Source: Bacteroidota bacterium
Lineage (GTDB): Bacteria > Bacteroidota > Ignavibacteria > UBA10030 > UBA8401
Assembly (NCBI GenBank): GCA_021796215.1
Contig: JAJYOK010000021.1
Location: 1 to 51,638, forward strand
Direction: 5' to 3'
DNA length: 51,638 nucleotides
In this document: in pieces, positions 1 through 8,947 of the stretch
Position numbering within the stretch: the stretch's first letter is position 1
Layout of the letters: every line of letters starts with the position of its first letter
Program-made: the position numbers and the translations under genes
The notes under the pieces: model-generated
Seen by the model: only the letters and a program-made list of their open reading frames with translations
The model's database searches: none
What the model was told of the DNA's origin: nothing

Positions 1-1990
1 TCATCAGTTCGGTTTCACCCGTGGAGTTCCTCACCGTCAGCGCATAGGATTGCACTGTGGTTGTGTCTTTATTGAGATCGGCATCGGTAAGTGTTATCGT
101 TGACGAATCATCCGGCGCAATGAAACTTGGTACGGCAGAGATTATCGCAGTCGCACCGCCTTTGACCACCGTTTTCGCTGTCAAGGTTGCGCTGCCGCCG
201 TTTGCCTGTAAGCTGTCGCGGTATGTCACAACGAGTGTGTCATTCGCCTTCACATTGAAGATGCCGTCGTTATTCGTTCCGGCAACAGTATCAAATCGCG
301 TGTGAACCCACTTCGTGAAAACGCCGGTGTTGACGCCGGTCTCTGTAACTGTGACCTGTTCCCATTCATTGGTCGTTTTGTTCGTATCCCGCAGCGTGTA
401 GCTTTCGGCGACGGAGGTGTTTTTGTTCAAATCATTATCCGTAACTGTTACCAGTACAGAATCCGCCGGATAAATCGGCGTTGCCGCAGTGATTGTGCCG
501 GTGACGCCGCCTTTGAATCCGCTTCCCGCTTTTAATGTCGGACCAGGCGCGCCGTTCGTTGTAACGGTGTCGACATACGTGACCACCAACGAGTCACCGG
601 TTTCCCCATTGAAGACACCATCGTTGTTTGTTCCGGCTGTCAATCCAAACTGTGTGTGCACCCACGCAGTAAAAATTCCTGTGTTGACACCGGTTTCCTT
701 TACCGTGATATTTTCCCATTCGTGTGTCGTGATATTTGAATCTCGAACAACGTAGCTTTCGATCGCGGCAGCGTTCTTATTCAGATCTGCATCTGTCACT
801 GTTACTTGGACAGAATCGCCGGGGAAAATCGGCGTTGGACTTACTGTGAGTGAACCCGGATTTCCGCCAAGGACATTTGTATTTGCCGTTAGTGTAGAAC
901 CGGGTCCGCCGTTCGCCTGCATTGTATCTTTATAGGTTACGCGGATAACATCGCCGGCTTGCGTGTAAAAGAACCCATCGTTATTTGAACCGGTTACAAC
1001 GCCATAGCGAGTATCAACTTTTCCCGTAAAGATTCCGGTGTTCACTCCGGTTTCAGTTACTGTGATCGTTTCAATTTCATGCGTCACAGTATTTGAATCG
1101 AGCACGGAATAACTTTCGGCAACGGATGAATTCTTGTTGAGATCATTATCCGTTACAGTCACATAAATGGAATCGGTAGGATGAATTGATGAAGTCGCGG
1201 TGAGCGTTGCAGTAGCTCCACCGAGAACATGCGTTGTGAATCGAATCCATCCGCCCGGCGCGCCTGTGCTTGTCACCGTGTCGTAGTAAGCGATGACAAG
1301 ACTATCGCCAGCCTCCGCGTTGAATGAACCGTTGTTGTTTGTTCCGGCGGAGGTACCGAAGACTGTTGCGATAGTACCGGTAAAGATTCCGGTGTTCGCT
1401 CCGGTCTCTGTGAAAAGAATATTCTCAACTTCATTCGTAACCTTGTTGGTATCCTTCAGAGTATAAGTTTCTACAGCAGAGGAATTTCTGTTCAAATCAT
1501 TATCGGTCAGCGTGTAGGAAACTGTACCGCCCGGAAGAATGGTTGCCGTGCCTGTAAGCGTTGCATTGTTGCCTGCGCGAACAACTGTGTTCCATGTTCG
1601 TAATTGATTTGTGTTTCCGACTGAATCTCTCGCATCGAGATAGGTGATTCTCAAAGTATCATTCGGCTGGCACGCAAGCGTGCCGTTGTTGTTGCCATTC
1701 GAAGAAGTGCCATACACCGATGCGCGATTGCCTGTAAAAATGCTCGTATTCACACCGGTCTCTGTGAACTGAACAAACTCCCACTCGTTCGTTCGAATGT
1801 TGAAAACAGAATCTCTAAACGTCTGTACCGAGGTAATACTTGTATTCAAATCCCGATCAGTCAGTGTATAGAACAGTGTATCACCCGGAAGAATAGAGAC
1901 AGAGCCGGTTATAGTCCCCGTAGCGTATTGTGATATTAAAAGTTTTGCAATGGAAGAAGCCTTAAACCGCTGAGCGTTCGTCACCCAAGC
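1..1990 (-). repeat. Six tandem in-frame protein repeats, period 354-357 bp
   Basis: The marker DxDLNxN falls near positions 72, 426, 780, 1137, 1491 and 1845, giving spacings of 354-357 bp (118-119 residues). Each unit has the pattern DNDLNKNSSVAESY, then a stretch with TETGVNTGIFT, then GTNNDG and GDSLVVTY. Units nearest the left edge look more alike than the first two, which suggests stepwise expansion toward the C-terminus. The array continues to or past the window edge. Confidence 0.85.
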
Positions 1991-4081
1991 CGTATCATTG
2001 ATAGTTCCACTTACGCTTGTCAACCTGATCTTATATGTCAGAGTATCGGAAACACCCGGCGCCAACGTTCCAAAATTCCAAACGATCTTTCCTTTTGCAC
2101 CAGATTGGCTCGTCTCCGACCCTGAACCTGCAGAGCCAGTCAACGAGGAAGCAACGTACGTATATGGCGTCGTCCCGCTTGGATATAAAGTGTCAGATAT
2201 TGTAGTTGTTGTTGAAGTTGTTACAGACGAGGTATTTTGAATAATAATGCGGACAGTTGTTGTGTCGTATCTCTTGGTTTTGCCTGGATCGAATGACTTC
2301 GTTATGCTGATAATCGGCTGCGGCCACGCCGTTGTGCTGAGCAGTTGGTCAACCGTCGCTGATTTAACATGCGCTTTGTTCGTGAACGGCGTATCACCGG
2401 TAAATGAAGGGCCAATCTTTACCTTATACACAACCGAGTCACTCGCGCCGATTCCAAGACTTGTAATGTTGGCGAAGGTAATGGCGTGCGTTGTATTGTT
2501 GAAAGAACCTGCTCCCCGCGTAATTGAAAGAATAGTGAATCCCGACGGAACGGTGTCGGTAATGCTTATCGGATTGCCATTGCCGGGTGATACTGCATAA
2601 TTGCCCGTGTTTGTAACCTTGACCGCGTATTGGAGAGTATCGTTAATAATCGGATACGTTCCTCCAACGCTGATGTCCCTGAAAGATTTCGTTGAAGTAA
2701 GGAAGAGCGGTGTTACAAGTGTTATCGAATCTGTTGAGGTATTATTCCACGGACGGCGATCAATTTGCGGGCTCAAAACAGTTGCAGTATTTTTCAATGT
2801 CAAACCGTTCGGGTCTGAAATGTACGCAGCAGTTGTATGAACTGTGATGTTGATCTGCGAGCTCCAGGCCGGCGGGTGAATGCCGGAACTCGTGAAAACA
2901 TACAACGGTCGCGCAGAACTGTCAACTGTCCACCCGGAAAAAGAAGCAGAAACAAATTGAAAGCCGGACTGCAAACTATCTTTCACGGTAATGACACCGG
3001 TTGTATCCGGACCATTGTTCTGAACGTTGAGCGTGAAAGTGAGATTGCTGCCGGCAAGTATGGTCGAGCCGCCTGAATGCGTTTTTGTGATTTGAACATC
3101 TGAGTTGGAAGTATCGGCAACCGAAATTACTTCAGCATTTAAGAGTACCAGATCAGCGCCAGTTGAATACACAGATGTTGCGCTCGTATCACCGGGATGA
3201 AGAAGCGATGTCACATCGTAGGTATCAATGTCAACGCCAAACGTACTGTCTTTAGCGGGAAAGAGCGTGTTGCTAACTGAGTTGAATTGGTTGTCTGTCG
3301 GGTTGTATGAATCGGTAAGTATCTGACCATTGAAACCGAGTTCTTCGCTGTAACCGTTCAACGTGTTAGAATTTTCTGCATCTCCTTCCCACGTTATATG
3401 GGTCATCTTTCCATCAACGCGGCTGAACGGAACGTAAAAATTATTCGGCGTAAAGGTTATCTGAGGATTGGCAGAATTTCCATAAAAGATTTGGAAGCCG
3501 TCGTAAACGTTAATTGTGTGCCGGACTTCAGTTGAAAGATTGTAGACAACAAGCAACGCCCATCCGCCAAGTGCTGCTTGAGATTGCACGTAGTTCGTTG
3601 TCGTGTCAATGGTCAATCCGCTGAAGATGTAACTGTGGCCTGCTGAGTTATTCTGCGAGGAAACATACGTTGTGACGTCGCTAAATCCGCTGAACCAATA
3701 CAACCATGCCGGTCCGTTTTGAAATGATTCTGTAAACGTTCTGCCTGCTGTGACCGCGTTGCCGTCTAATGTTACGGAACCGTCAATAGTTTGCCCCGAG
3801 GCTGCCCAGTACAAATATGCACCGACAACAGTTGCACCGCTTGGAATAGTCAGTGAAGTTGTGTCCGCTGTTTTTGTTCTCACAGCATTGAACGTATTGC
3901 CCATCGTCCGCAGTGAGCCCCCGATAACGGTGTAATTGACAGTGCCGGAAAAACTGTTATAGAGAGTTATCGGAGTCTGCCCAAAAACAAACGAAGAACT
4001 CAAAAAGAATAGACTGAGAAAAAGGGTCACCCTTTTTGAAAAAATAAAATGTACGATTGAGATTTTTTTCTGTGAGAACAT
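1..4081 (-). CDS. Giant secreted DUF11/tandem-repeat surface protein (C-terminus beyond window)
   Basis: Reading the minus strand from the ATG at 4081, I find an open frame that reaches the left edge, about 1360 codons without a stop, so the C-terminus is missing. Residues 1-40 form a Sec signal peptide with a long hydrophobic stretch ending SSFVFGQ. Residues to about 320 are a beta-rich domain with many aromatic and Asp/Asn residues, reminiscent of DUF3344-type domains. Then follow at least three DUF11-like 'conserved repeat' modules of the type ITKTHSGGSTILAG...VQNNGPDTTG. From about residue 700 there are six tandem repeats of 118-119 residues. Such proteins are exported and sit on the cell surface or in the matrix, often as adhesins. 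A C-terminal sorting domain cannot be checked. The ribosome site is weak. The reading frame, secretion and repeats are seen directly; an adhesion role is inference. Confidence 0.85.
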   Translation of the reverse strand, partial: MFSQKKISIVHFIFSKRVTLFLSLFFLSSSFVFGQTPITLYNSFSGTVNYTVIGGSLRTMGNTFNAVRTKTADTTSLTIPSGATVVGAYLYWAASGQTIDGSVTLDGNAVTAGRTFTESFQNGPAWLYWFSGFSDVTTYVSSQNNSAGHSYIFSGLTIDTTTNYVQSQAALGGWALLVVYNLSTEVRHTINVYDGFQIFYGNSANPQITFTPNNFYVPFSRVDGKMTHITWEGDAENSNTLNGYSEELGFNGQILTDSYNPTDNQFNSVSNTLFPAKDSTFGVDIDTYDVTSLLHPGDTSATSVYSTGADLVLLNAEVISVADTSNSDVQITKTHSGGSTILAGSNLTFTLNVQNNGPDTTGVITVKDSLQSGFQFVSASFSGWTVDSSARPLYVFTSSGIHPPAWSSQINITVHTTAAYISDPNGLTLKNTATVLSPQIDRRPWNNTSTDSITLVTPLFLTSTKSFRDISVGGTYPIINDTLQYAVKVTNTGNYAVSPGNGNPISITDTVPSGFTILSITRGAGSFNNTTHAITFANITSLGIGASDSVVYKVKIGPSFTGDTPFTNKAHVKSATVDQLLSTTAWPQPIISITKSFDPGKTKRYDTTTVRIIIQNTSSVTTSTTTTISDTLYPSGTTPYTYVASSLTGSAGSGSETSQSGAKGKIVWNFGTLAPGVSDTLTYKIRLTSVSGTINDTAWVTNAQRFKASSIAKLLISQYATGTITGSVSILPGDTLFYTLTDRDLNTSITSVQTFRDSVFNIRTNEWEFVQFTETGVNTSIFTGNRASVYGTSSNGNNNGTLACQPNDTLRITYLDARDSVGNTNQLRTWNTVVRAGNNATLTGTATILPGGTVSYTLTDNDLNRNSSAVETYTLKDTNKVTNEVENILFTETGANTGIFTGTIATVFGTSAGTNNNGSFNAEAGDSLVIAYYDTVTSTGAPGGWIRFTTHVLGGATATLTATSSIHPTDSIYVTVTDNDLNKNSSVAESYSVLDSNTVTHEIETITVTETGVNTGIFTGKVDTRYGVVTGSNNDGFFYTQAGDVIRVTYKDTMQANGGPGSTLTANTNVLGGNPGSLTVSPTPIFPGDSVQVTVTDADLNKNAAAIESYVVRDSNITTHEWENITVKETGVNTGIFTAWVHTQFGLTAGTNNDGVFNGETGDSLVVTYVDTVTTNGAPGPTLKAGSGFKGGVTGTITAATPIYPADSVLVTVTDNDLNKNTSVAESYTLRDTNKTTNEWEQVTVTETGVNTGVFTKWVHTRFDTVAGTNNDGIFNVKANDTLVVTYRDSLQANGGSATLTAKTVVKGGATAIISAVPSFIAPDDSSTITLTDADLNKDTTTVQSYALTVRNSTGETELM

Positions 4082-4577
4082 TTTTCTCAATAATTTTTTT
4101 AAGCTGAGTCTTTCAAATCGTTAAAAATTGTCATACGTTAAAAAAATCTTCTAAGTTTTTTTATTAGTTTAACTTACGCGGAAATAGAGCAAGGAGTGTT
4201 CCAGAAAAATCTGTCTTTTTTAGGCGTTTTTGAGGGTTGTATTTCAATTTCACGTTACCAATTGTAACAAAATTGTTGCTTGGTAACATACTAAAACGGT
4301 ACAACAAAATCTTAGAAAAATGATAAACAATATCAAATGATGGGTGACAAACAGGGATAAATCTAATTTATTTTTGAGTTTCAGAATTGTAAACAAGACA
4401 AAGGAAAATAATGAGTTACAAAATTTTAAACAGGCAGGATTATTTTAAGCGTGGGAATTGAAAACGTTTTCTGCGAGAAGGTAAGATATGACAGGAAGAA
4501 ATTTTATAAATGTAGCAAAAAAATCTAAACACAATCTATTGATTTTTTCCTTCGCATTTTTGCGGGAAAGAGAAGTC
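4082..4577. other. AT-rich intergenic leader upstream of the giant surface-protein gene
   Basis: This 496-bp stretch separates the NtrC-type regulator gene from the giant secreted-protein gene; both lie on the minus strand. It is AT-rich, with several runs of T or A, and has no convincing reading frame on either strand. It must hold the promoter and a long leader for the surface protein, but I could not fix a -35/-10 pair or a sigma-54 -24/-12 site with proper spacing. A dyad at 4254-4287 is listed separately. Confidence 0.6.
4254..4287. promoter_or_regulatory. Inverted repeat, possible operator of the surface-protein gene
   Basis: The arms GTTACCAA and TTGGTAAC are perfect 8-bp inverted repeats. 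The 18-bp centre holds a second small dyad, AACAA/TTGTT. It lies about 170-210 bp upstream of the surface-protein start and directly downstream of the sigma-54-type regulator gene. A role as a binding site is inference. Confidence 0.35.
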
Positions 4578-5939
4578 TTATTCTAAATTCAATTTTTTCC
4601 GTTTCTCCCAAAGATTTTTTCGGCTGATGCCGAGAATTTCTGCAGCTTTGGTGGTATCGCCATTCACATAACTCAGCACATCAAAAATATGCTGCGCTTC
4701 CAATTCTGCAAGAGTCCTGGCAGCGAAATTCTGTCCGCCGCTATTATTTTTTCCAATCGTTGTGTGAGGCTGCATCCCTAACACCAGTTCATCGGCATCC
4801 ATCTTATTTCGATCCGTGAAAATCATGGCATGCTCAATCACATTATGCAACTCGCGAACATTGCCGGGCCAATTATAATTCAACAATCTGTCCTCTGCGC
4901 TTTTTGTCAACCCTTCAACATGTTTTCGAAATTGGTCATTAAAGTCTTTGATGAATTGCTCGCCAAGAATAACGACATCGCGGCCGCGGTCACGCAACGG
5001 TGGTATTTTGGCAGACACGACGTTGATACGGTAATACAAATCTTCACGGAAATTTTTTCTCGCAACTTCTTCGGCAAGATTGGAATTGGTGGTGGAAATG
5101 AGACGCAAATCAACTTTCAATTCATCAATACTTCCCAACCGGCGAAATGAGCGCGTCTCAATAAACGAAAGCAACTTCGCCTGCAGCGACGGGCTCATCG
5201 AGTTCACTTCATCCAGCATTGCGGTTCCGCCATCGGCAACCTCGAACAGCCCCTTCTTCGGTGCACGCGCATCGGTAAATGCGCCTTTTTCAAATCCGAA
5301 TAATTCCGACTCAAGCAATGCCTCAGGAATTGCCGCGCAATTGATATCAACGAATCGTTTGTTCGTCTTTTGACTGCCGTAATGAATAATTCTCCCAACA
5401 TGCCCTTTGCCCGTACCGCTTTCGCCGGTAAGAAGAATTGTCGCATTCGGATAGTCAATGACACGCCGGATAAATGCTTTTAAATTTTGAATTCCCTCAC
5501 ACTTCCCTAACAAACTATCAATAGAATATTTTTTCTGATTGTCGGTCTGAATATTTTGCAACTCTTCGCGCATCGCCGAATAGTCGAGCAGTTTTTCGAC
5601 CATCAAGTTCAGTTCACCCGGATTGATCGGCTTGCGAAGATATTCGTTCGCGCCGCTTTTAATCGCCTGAATCGCACTTTCAATTCTCGGATCGGCAGTT
5701 ACAACGACAATCGGCATATTCAACAAGCGCTTGCGCAACTCTTTGATCAACTCAATCCCATTGATTTCCGGAATAATCATATCCACCAGCACAAGGTCTG
5801 GCACATTATGGTCAAGAGCATTCAGAAAATCTCTCGAGCGATTAAATGTTTCAATGGCATATCCCCCTTTCTCAAGAGCCTTTTTTGCGAAGTGAAGATG
5901 AATTTCTTCATCATCAACGATATAAATTGTAGCCTTCAT
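4578..5939 (-). CDS. NtrC-family sigma-54-dependent response regulator
   Basis: The 453-residue protein has the full three-domain NtrC layout. An N-terminal receiver carries the acidic pocket D9/D10, phospho-acceptor D53, T81 and K103. The central AAA+ sigma-54 activation domain has Walker A GESGTGKG (172-179) and Walker B MLDEV (241-245). The sigma-54 contact loop reads GAFTDA (219-224) rather than the classical GAFTGA; this variant occurs in some family members. A Fis-type helix-turn-helix ends the protein (TTKAAEILGISRKNLWEKR). When phosphorylated such regulators form a ring that remodels RNA polymerase holding sigma-54. No kinase gene adjoins it; the nearest histidine kinase is at 14695. 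The targets are unknown, but the surface-protein gene downstream, the lipoprotein gene upstream and the pilin-like genes are plausible. Confidence 0.95.
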   Translation of the reverse strand: MKATIYIVDDEEIHLHFAKKALEKGGYAIETFNRSRDFLNALDHNVPDLVLVDMIIPEINGIELIKELRKRLLNMPIVVVTADPRIESAIQAIKSGANEYLRKPINPGELNLMVEKLLDYSAMREELQNIQTDNQKKYSIDSLLGKCEGIQNLKAFIRRVIDYPNATILLTGESGTGKGHVGRIIHYGSQKTNKRFVDINCAAIPEALLESELFGFEKGAFTDARAPKKGLFEVADGGTAMLDEVNSMSPSLQAKLLSFIETRSFRRLGSIDELKVDLRLISTTNSNLAEEVARKNFREDLYYRINVVSAKIPPLRDRGRDVVILGEQFIKDFNDQFRKHVEGLTKSAEDRLLNYNWPGNVRELHNVIEHAMIFTDRNKMDADELVLGMQPHTTIGKNNSGGQNFAARTLAELEAQHIFDVLSYVNGDTTKAAEILGISRKNLWEKRKKLNLE

Positions 5940-6365
5940 GTTCCAAGAACTCCGTTGAAGAGGAAATTTCTAACAAAATATTTATTTAACTAATATTAAA
6001 AATAAGCGATTAAATTGTACAATATTTAGCCCGCACAAGCAAGCAGAAAAAGTGACCGCAGAATGAAACGGGAAAAAGAACAGGCAAATGTTGAACTGCC
6101 AGCAGTGTAAAAGGTGTGTCACAATTTCTCAACAACAATTAGCTCTTAGTTTTTCTACCTTGTTCAAGAGGAAGCAAACTGAGATAAGAATGAACAGGCG
6201 TTCGTTATCGAAAAAATCCAAGATCACTCAAAAAGCGTACATCAATTCATTTTATTACCGATGTATATCATTAGAAATGTGGATTTTAGTTGACATTCCA
6301 TTGCATTCAGAATATATTGAACACAGTAAATTTGGAAAAAAATGATTGAATTGAAGGAGAAAAAA
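5940..6365. other. Divergent intergenic region between regulator and lipoprotein genes
   Basis: This 426-bp, AT-rich region carries promoters in both directions. On the plus strand a near-consensus sigma-70-type promoter is visible at 6290-6318. An 85-codon open frame at 6088-6345 overlaps that promoter, has no ribosome site and an unlikely composition, so I do not annotate it as a gene. Confidence 0.6.
6290..6318 (+). promoter_or_regulatory. Sigma-70-like promoter of the SdrD-B lipoprotein gene
   Basis: TTGACA (6290-6295), a 17-bp spacer and TATATT (6313-6318) match the general bacterial housekeeping consensus with one mismatch in the -10. The expected transcript start is near 6325, giving a leader of about 40 nt before the ATG at 6366. 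This differs from the TTTG/TAnnTTTG promoters typical of Bacteroides. Confidence 0.6.
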
Positions 6366-7580
6366 ATGCGGAAATACTTTTTCTACCCTCTAATAACAAT
6401 TGCAGCCCTCGGATTGTTTTCCGGATGTCAAAGCCCTAGCGGACCAATGGCATCTCAAGGCACCAAGGCAAAGATCGCACAGCAAGTAACGTATCTTGCA
6501 AAGAGTGTGAACACTCTCAATAGTGTTTCTACCTGCGGTGCTGCGGACACCTTAACGTTGTGGGCTGGAAAAACAATCAACGTCGGGATGGTTGTTGTTG
6601 CAAACGACGATTCCAATCTCTATGTAACGTACACCACGACAGGTTCTTGGTACATTAGCGCAACTCATCTTGATATTTCAACTCAACCGTTCACGGCACG
6701 CGGCACTCCGGGACAATATTTATATCAAAGCACAAATCCGGCGGGAACGCAAACATACACATACACGGTGCCAATTACTTGGACGCCGGGAACCGCACTC
6801 TACTTTCTTGCCCATGCCGTTGTCACAAATAGCGGCAGCGGGTCAACGTGCCAAACTAATTCATCGGACAATGAAGAGAACTCTACTAATCTGGAAAGTG
6901 AACAGCAATCGAGCAGCCGAGAAGCCGAGCATGCTATAGGGAAAAAGGGCGGAGATAAATCCGGCAATCACGGAAGCAAATACTATTCCTCAAAAAAACA
7001 AAATCAAGGCAATAATTCCAATAGTGAAGATGACGAACATTATTCTTCCGGCGGGAAAAATAAAAGTGGCAGCCATGAATCATCTGGCAGCAATGAGCAC
7101 CATACTTCTGGCGGAAATTGCGGAAGCGGATCAACAAGTGGAAGCGATGATCATGAATCATCTGGTGGAGACGATGAGAGCGGATCAACATGCCAGACCG
7201 AAACAGCAATGGCGGGAACAGCTGTGATACCGGCAAACGGTTCATGGTATGCAACATTCTCCTACACTGTTCAAATGTGCAACCAACAACTATATTCAAT
7301 TTCTGGCGTTGCATTCTATGATGCCAATATAAACGGAGTACAAGACGCTAACGAAACGGGCATCGCGAACGTTGCAATCGTTTTGAGCAACGGCGCTGCA
7401 ACAACTACAGACGCTAACGGAAATTATTCTTTTGGCGGCTTGACCGTTGGTGTTTACACCGTAACGGGCGGCACCGTGCAAGGTGATGTAACAACAACAA
7501 ATAGTTCTGCGCAAGTTATTATCACAAATGCAGACGCTGCCGTGAGTTTTGGGTACATTACTCAACCAGTTCCGTTATAA
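6366..7580 (+). CDS. Surface lipoprotein with Ser/Gly/His-rich insert and SdrD-B-like domain
   Basis: I take the ATG at 6366 (404 residues) rather than the in-frame ATG at 6342, because GAAGGAG lies six to seven bases before 6366 and the protein then starts directly with a lipoprotein signal peptide ending LFSGC (Cys21). Residues about 25-157 are a beta-rich domain. Residues about 157-276 are low-complexity, rich in Ser, Gly, Asn, His, Asp and Glu, and bounded on both sides by GSTCQT. Residues about 316-395 match the SdrD-B/Cna-B-like pattern (FYDANINGVQDANETG, then TTDANGNYSFGGL), a calcium-binding beta-sandwich used as a stalk in surface proteins. It has a strong promoter and its own terminator, so it is transcribed alone. 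The exact role is unknown; a structural or adhesive surface protein is likely. Confidence 0.8.
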   Translation: MRKYFFYPLITIAALGLFSGCQSPSGPMASQGTKAKIAQQVTYLAKSVNTLNSVSTCGAADTLTLWAGKTINVGMVVVANDDSNLYVTYTTTGSWYISATHLDISTQPFTARGTPGQYLYQSTNPAGTQTYTYTVPITWTPGTALYFLAHAVVTNSGSGSTCQTNSSDNEENSTNLESEQQSSSREAEHAIGKKGGDKSGNHGSKYYSSKKQNQGNNSNSEDDEHYSSGGKNKSGSHESSGSNEHHTSGGNCGSGSTSGSDDHESSGGDDESGSTCQTETAMAGTAVIPANGSWYATFSYTVQMCNQQLYSISGVAFYDANINGVQDANETGIANVAIVLSNGAATTTDANGNYSFGGLTVGVYTVTGGTVQGDVTTTNSSAQVIITNADAAVSFGYITQPVPL

Positions 7581-7605
7581 AAAAGTTTTTTTCAGCTTGG
7601 TGTGA

Positions 7606-7640
7606 AATAAAAAGGCTCCGTTAAGCGGAGCCTTTTTATT
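7606..7640. terminator. Bidirectional intrinsic terminator
   Basis: The stem GGCTCCG/CGGAGCC (7614-7620 and 7626-7632) has a 5-nt loop and is flanked by AATAAAAA on the left and TTTTTATT on the right. It therefore works in both directions, between the convergent lipoprotein gene and the pilin-like operon. Confidence 0.9.
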
Positions 7641-7724
7641 TAATAAAGCCAACGGCAATTCAATCCACGTATTATTGATGAGCGGGGTGAGCTACAACGG
7701 AGAGGAAGAAAATGGAACGCACAG

Positions 7725-8933
7725 TTATTCTCTCCAAGAAAGAATTTCATACTGCCCGGTCAGAGGAAACGCCGGAGGCGAGTTGCCTTTTAATAAAAAG
7801 CGGTCATCGTATTTGTAATTCTTTTGATAACCGTTGATGATTGTCGATCCCGAAAATTGCCCAACCGGACCACGGGTATTTTGCGTAACTCCGCCAAGCA
7901 AATAAATCGTTCCGCTTGGTGCCTTCGTGTTATAATGTTGTGCAGTGAAACTCCCATTGGCAGCATAGATCGTTCCCATGATATTCACATCAGTGAGGTT
8001 CGGTGTGTTATCGGTGATTTCTACATTGTTTTCTGACACAATTCCCAAAAAGTCATTCGATGTTGGATCAACCAATGGGTTTTTATGATACACAATATCG
8101 TCATCAATCCAAACGTTACCGTTTGTCGTGCCGGTGTGATCACTCAAAGCGCCAATCGTTACTTTTCCATTTAAGGTCCCTTTAACATGAATATTTCCTT
8201 TGTCCACAAGTATGACTCCGCCAGGAGCAAAGGTTGAGAGTGCAACGGTGGAATCTGTTCCTCCGGCTGTAGTTCGATACGAGACTGTACCATCAGCATT
8301 GAATGTCAGCCACAAATCGGTGCTGTTAAAAACAATACCAGTGCTTGAAGCGGCATTAGTCAATGCTGACAGATCGGTCTGAATAGGAACGGAAACGCCA
8401 GATTGATACCCGCCGTAAAACTTCGCGGCCGGCTTCCTCGGATTTGTTCCATTCTTCGCCGTTACTTTCCCATAAAAAACAGGCGAGCCTGAAATATTGA
8501 GTCTGGATTCTGTGTGTACGGGACCCCAAACCGTATCGCCCGTGATCCAATAGACAGACCCTTCATTCACAGTATAGTACGCATATTTGGAAAAGCTACT
8601 CGGCTGCATAATAACAGTCACAGTATCATTCAATCCCTGATATGATGACCAGGCAAGAAGCTGAATTTTTCCGCCGCCAATATCGGTAACACTAAGTGAG
8701 AATATTCCTCCGCTCAAAGAAAGATTACTATAGCCACCTCGCCACGTAGGGTTTTCGAAAACCATATTCGCCCCGATATTTGCACCACTCGTAGCAATGT
8801 TATGAGAAACAGTTTGTTTGTAATAACTGAGATAATTATCGAACGCATCATTCGACACGCGCGAAAAATTCAATCCCCGATAAAGGAATAAGAAACTAAG
8901 ACCTATGACAAGATAAAGTGCATTCCGTCCCAT
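7725..8933 (-). CDS. Pilin-like / DUF4900-type pilus assembly protein
   Basis: The 402-residue protein begins with MGRNALYLVIGLSFLFLYRG, a single N-terminal hydrophobic helix right after a Met-Gly. This is the layout of type IV pilin-like proteins with a minimal leader, where a prepilin peptidase would cut after Gly2. The rest is beta-rich and polar, with many Gly, Asn and Thr, and resembles the PilX-N/DUF4900 group that accompanies minor pilins. It is the last of three co-directional genes (14 bp after the previous one). No pilus ATPase or secretin is in the window. It lacks the classical Glu at position +5. Membership of a pseudopilus is inference from layout and neighbours. Confidence 0.6.
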   Translation of the reverse strand: MGRNALYLVIGLSFLFLYRGLNFSRVSNDAFDNYLSYYKQTVSHNIATSGANIGANMVFENPTWRGGYSNLSLSGGIFSLSVTDIGGGKIQLLAWSSYQGLNDTVTVIMQPSSFSKYAYYTVNEGSVYWITGDTVWGPVHTESRLNISGSPVFYGKVTAKNGTNPRKPAAKFYGGYQSGVSVPIQTDLSALTNAASSTGIVFNSTDLWLTFNADGTVSYRTTAGGTDSTVALSTFAPGGVILVDKGNIHVKGTLNGKVTIGALSDHTGTTNGNVWIDDDIVYHKNPLVDPTSNDFLGIVSENNVEITDNTPNLTDVNIMGTIYAANGSFTAQHYNTKAPSGTIYLLGGVTQNTRGPVGQFSGSTIINGYQKNYKYDDRFLLKGNSPPAFPLTGQYEILSWRE

Positions 8934-8947
8934 AGAAGTTAGTGACC

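Noticed and set aside
1-2000. Possible CRISPR-like or DNA tandem repeats
   Set aside because: The periodicity is that of 118-residue protein repeats in one open frame; the DNA units are diverged and there are no spacers.
6088-6345. 85-codon frame upstream of the SdrD-B lipoprotein
   Set aside because: It covers the near-consensus promoter and has no ribosome site.
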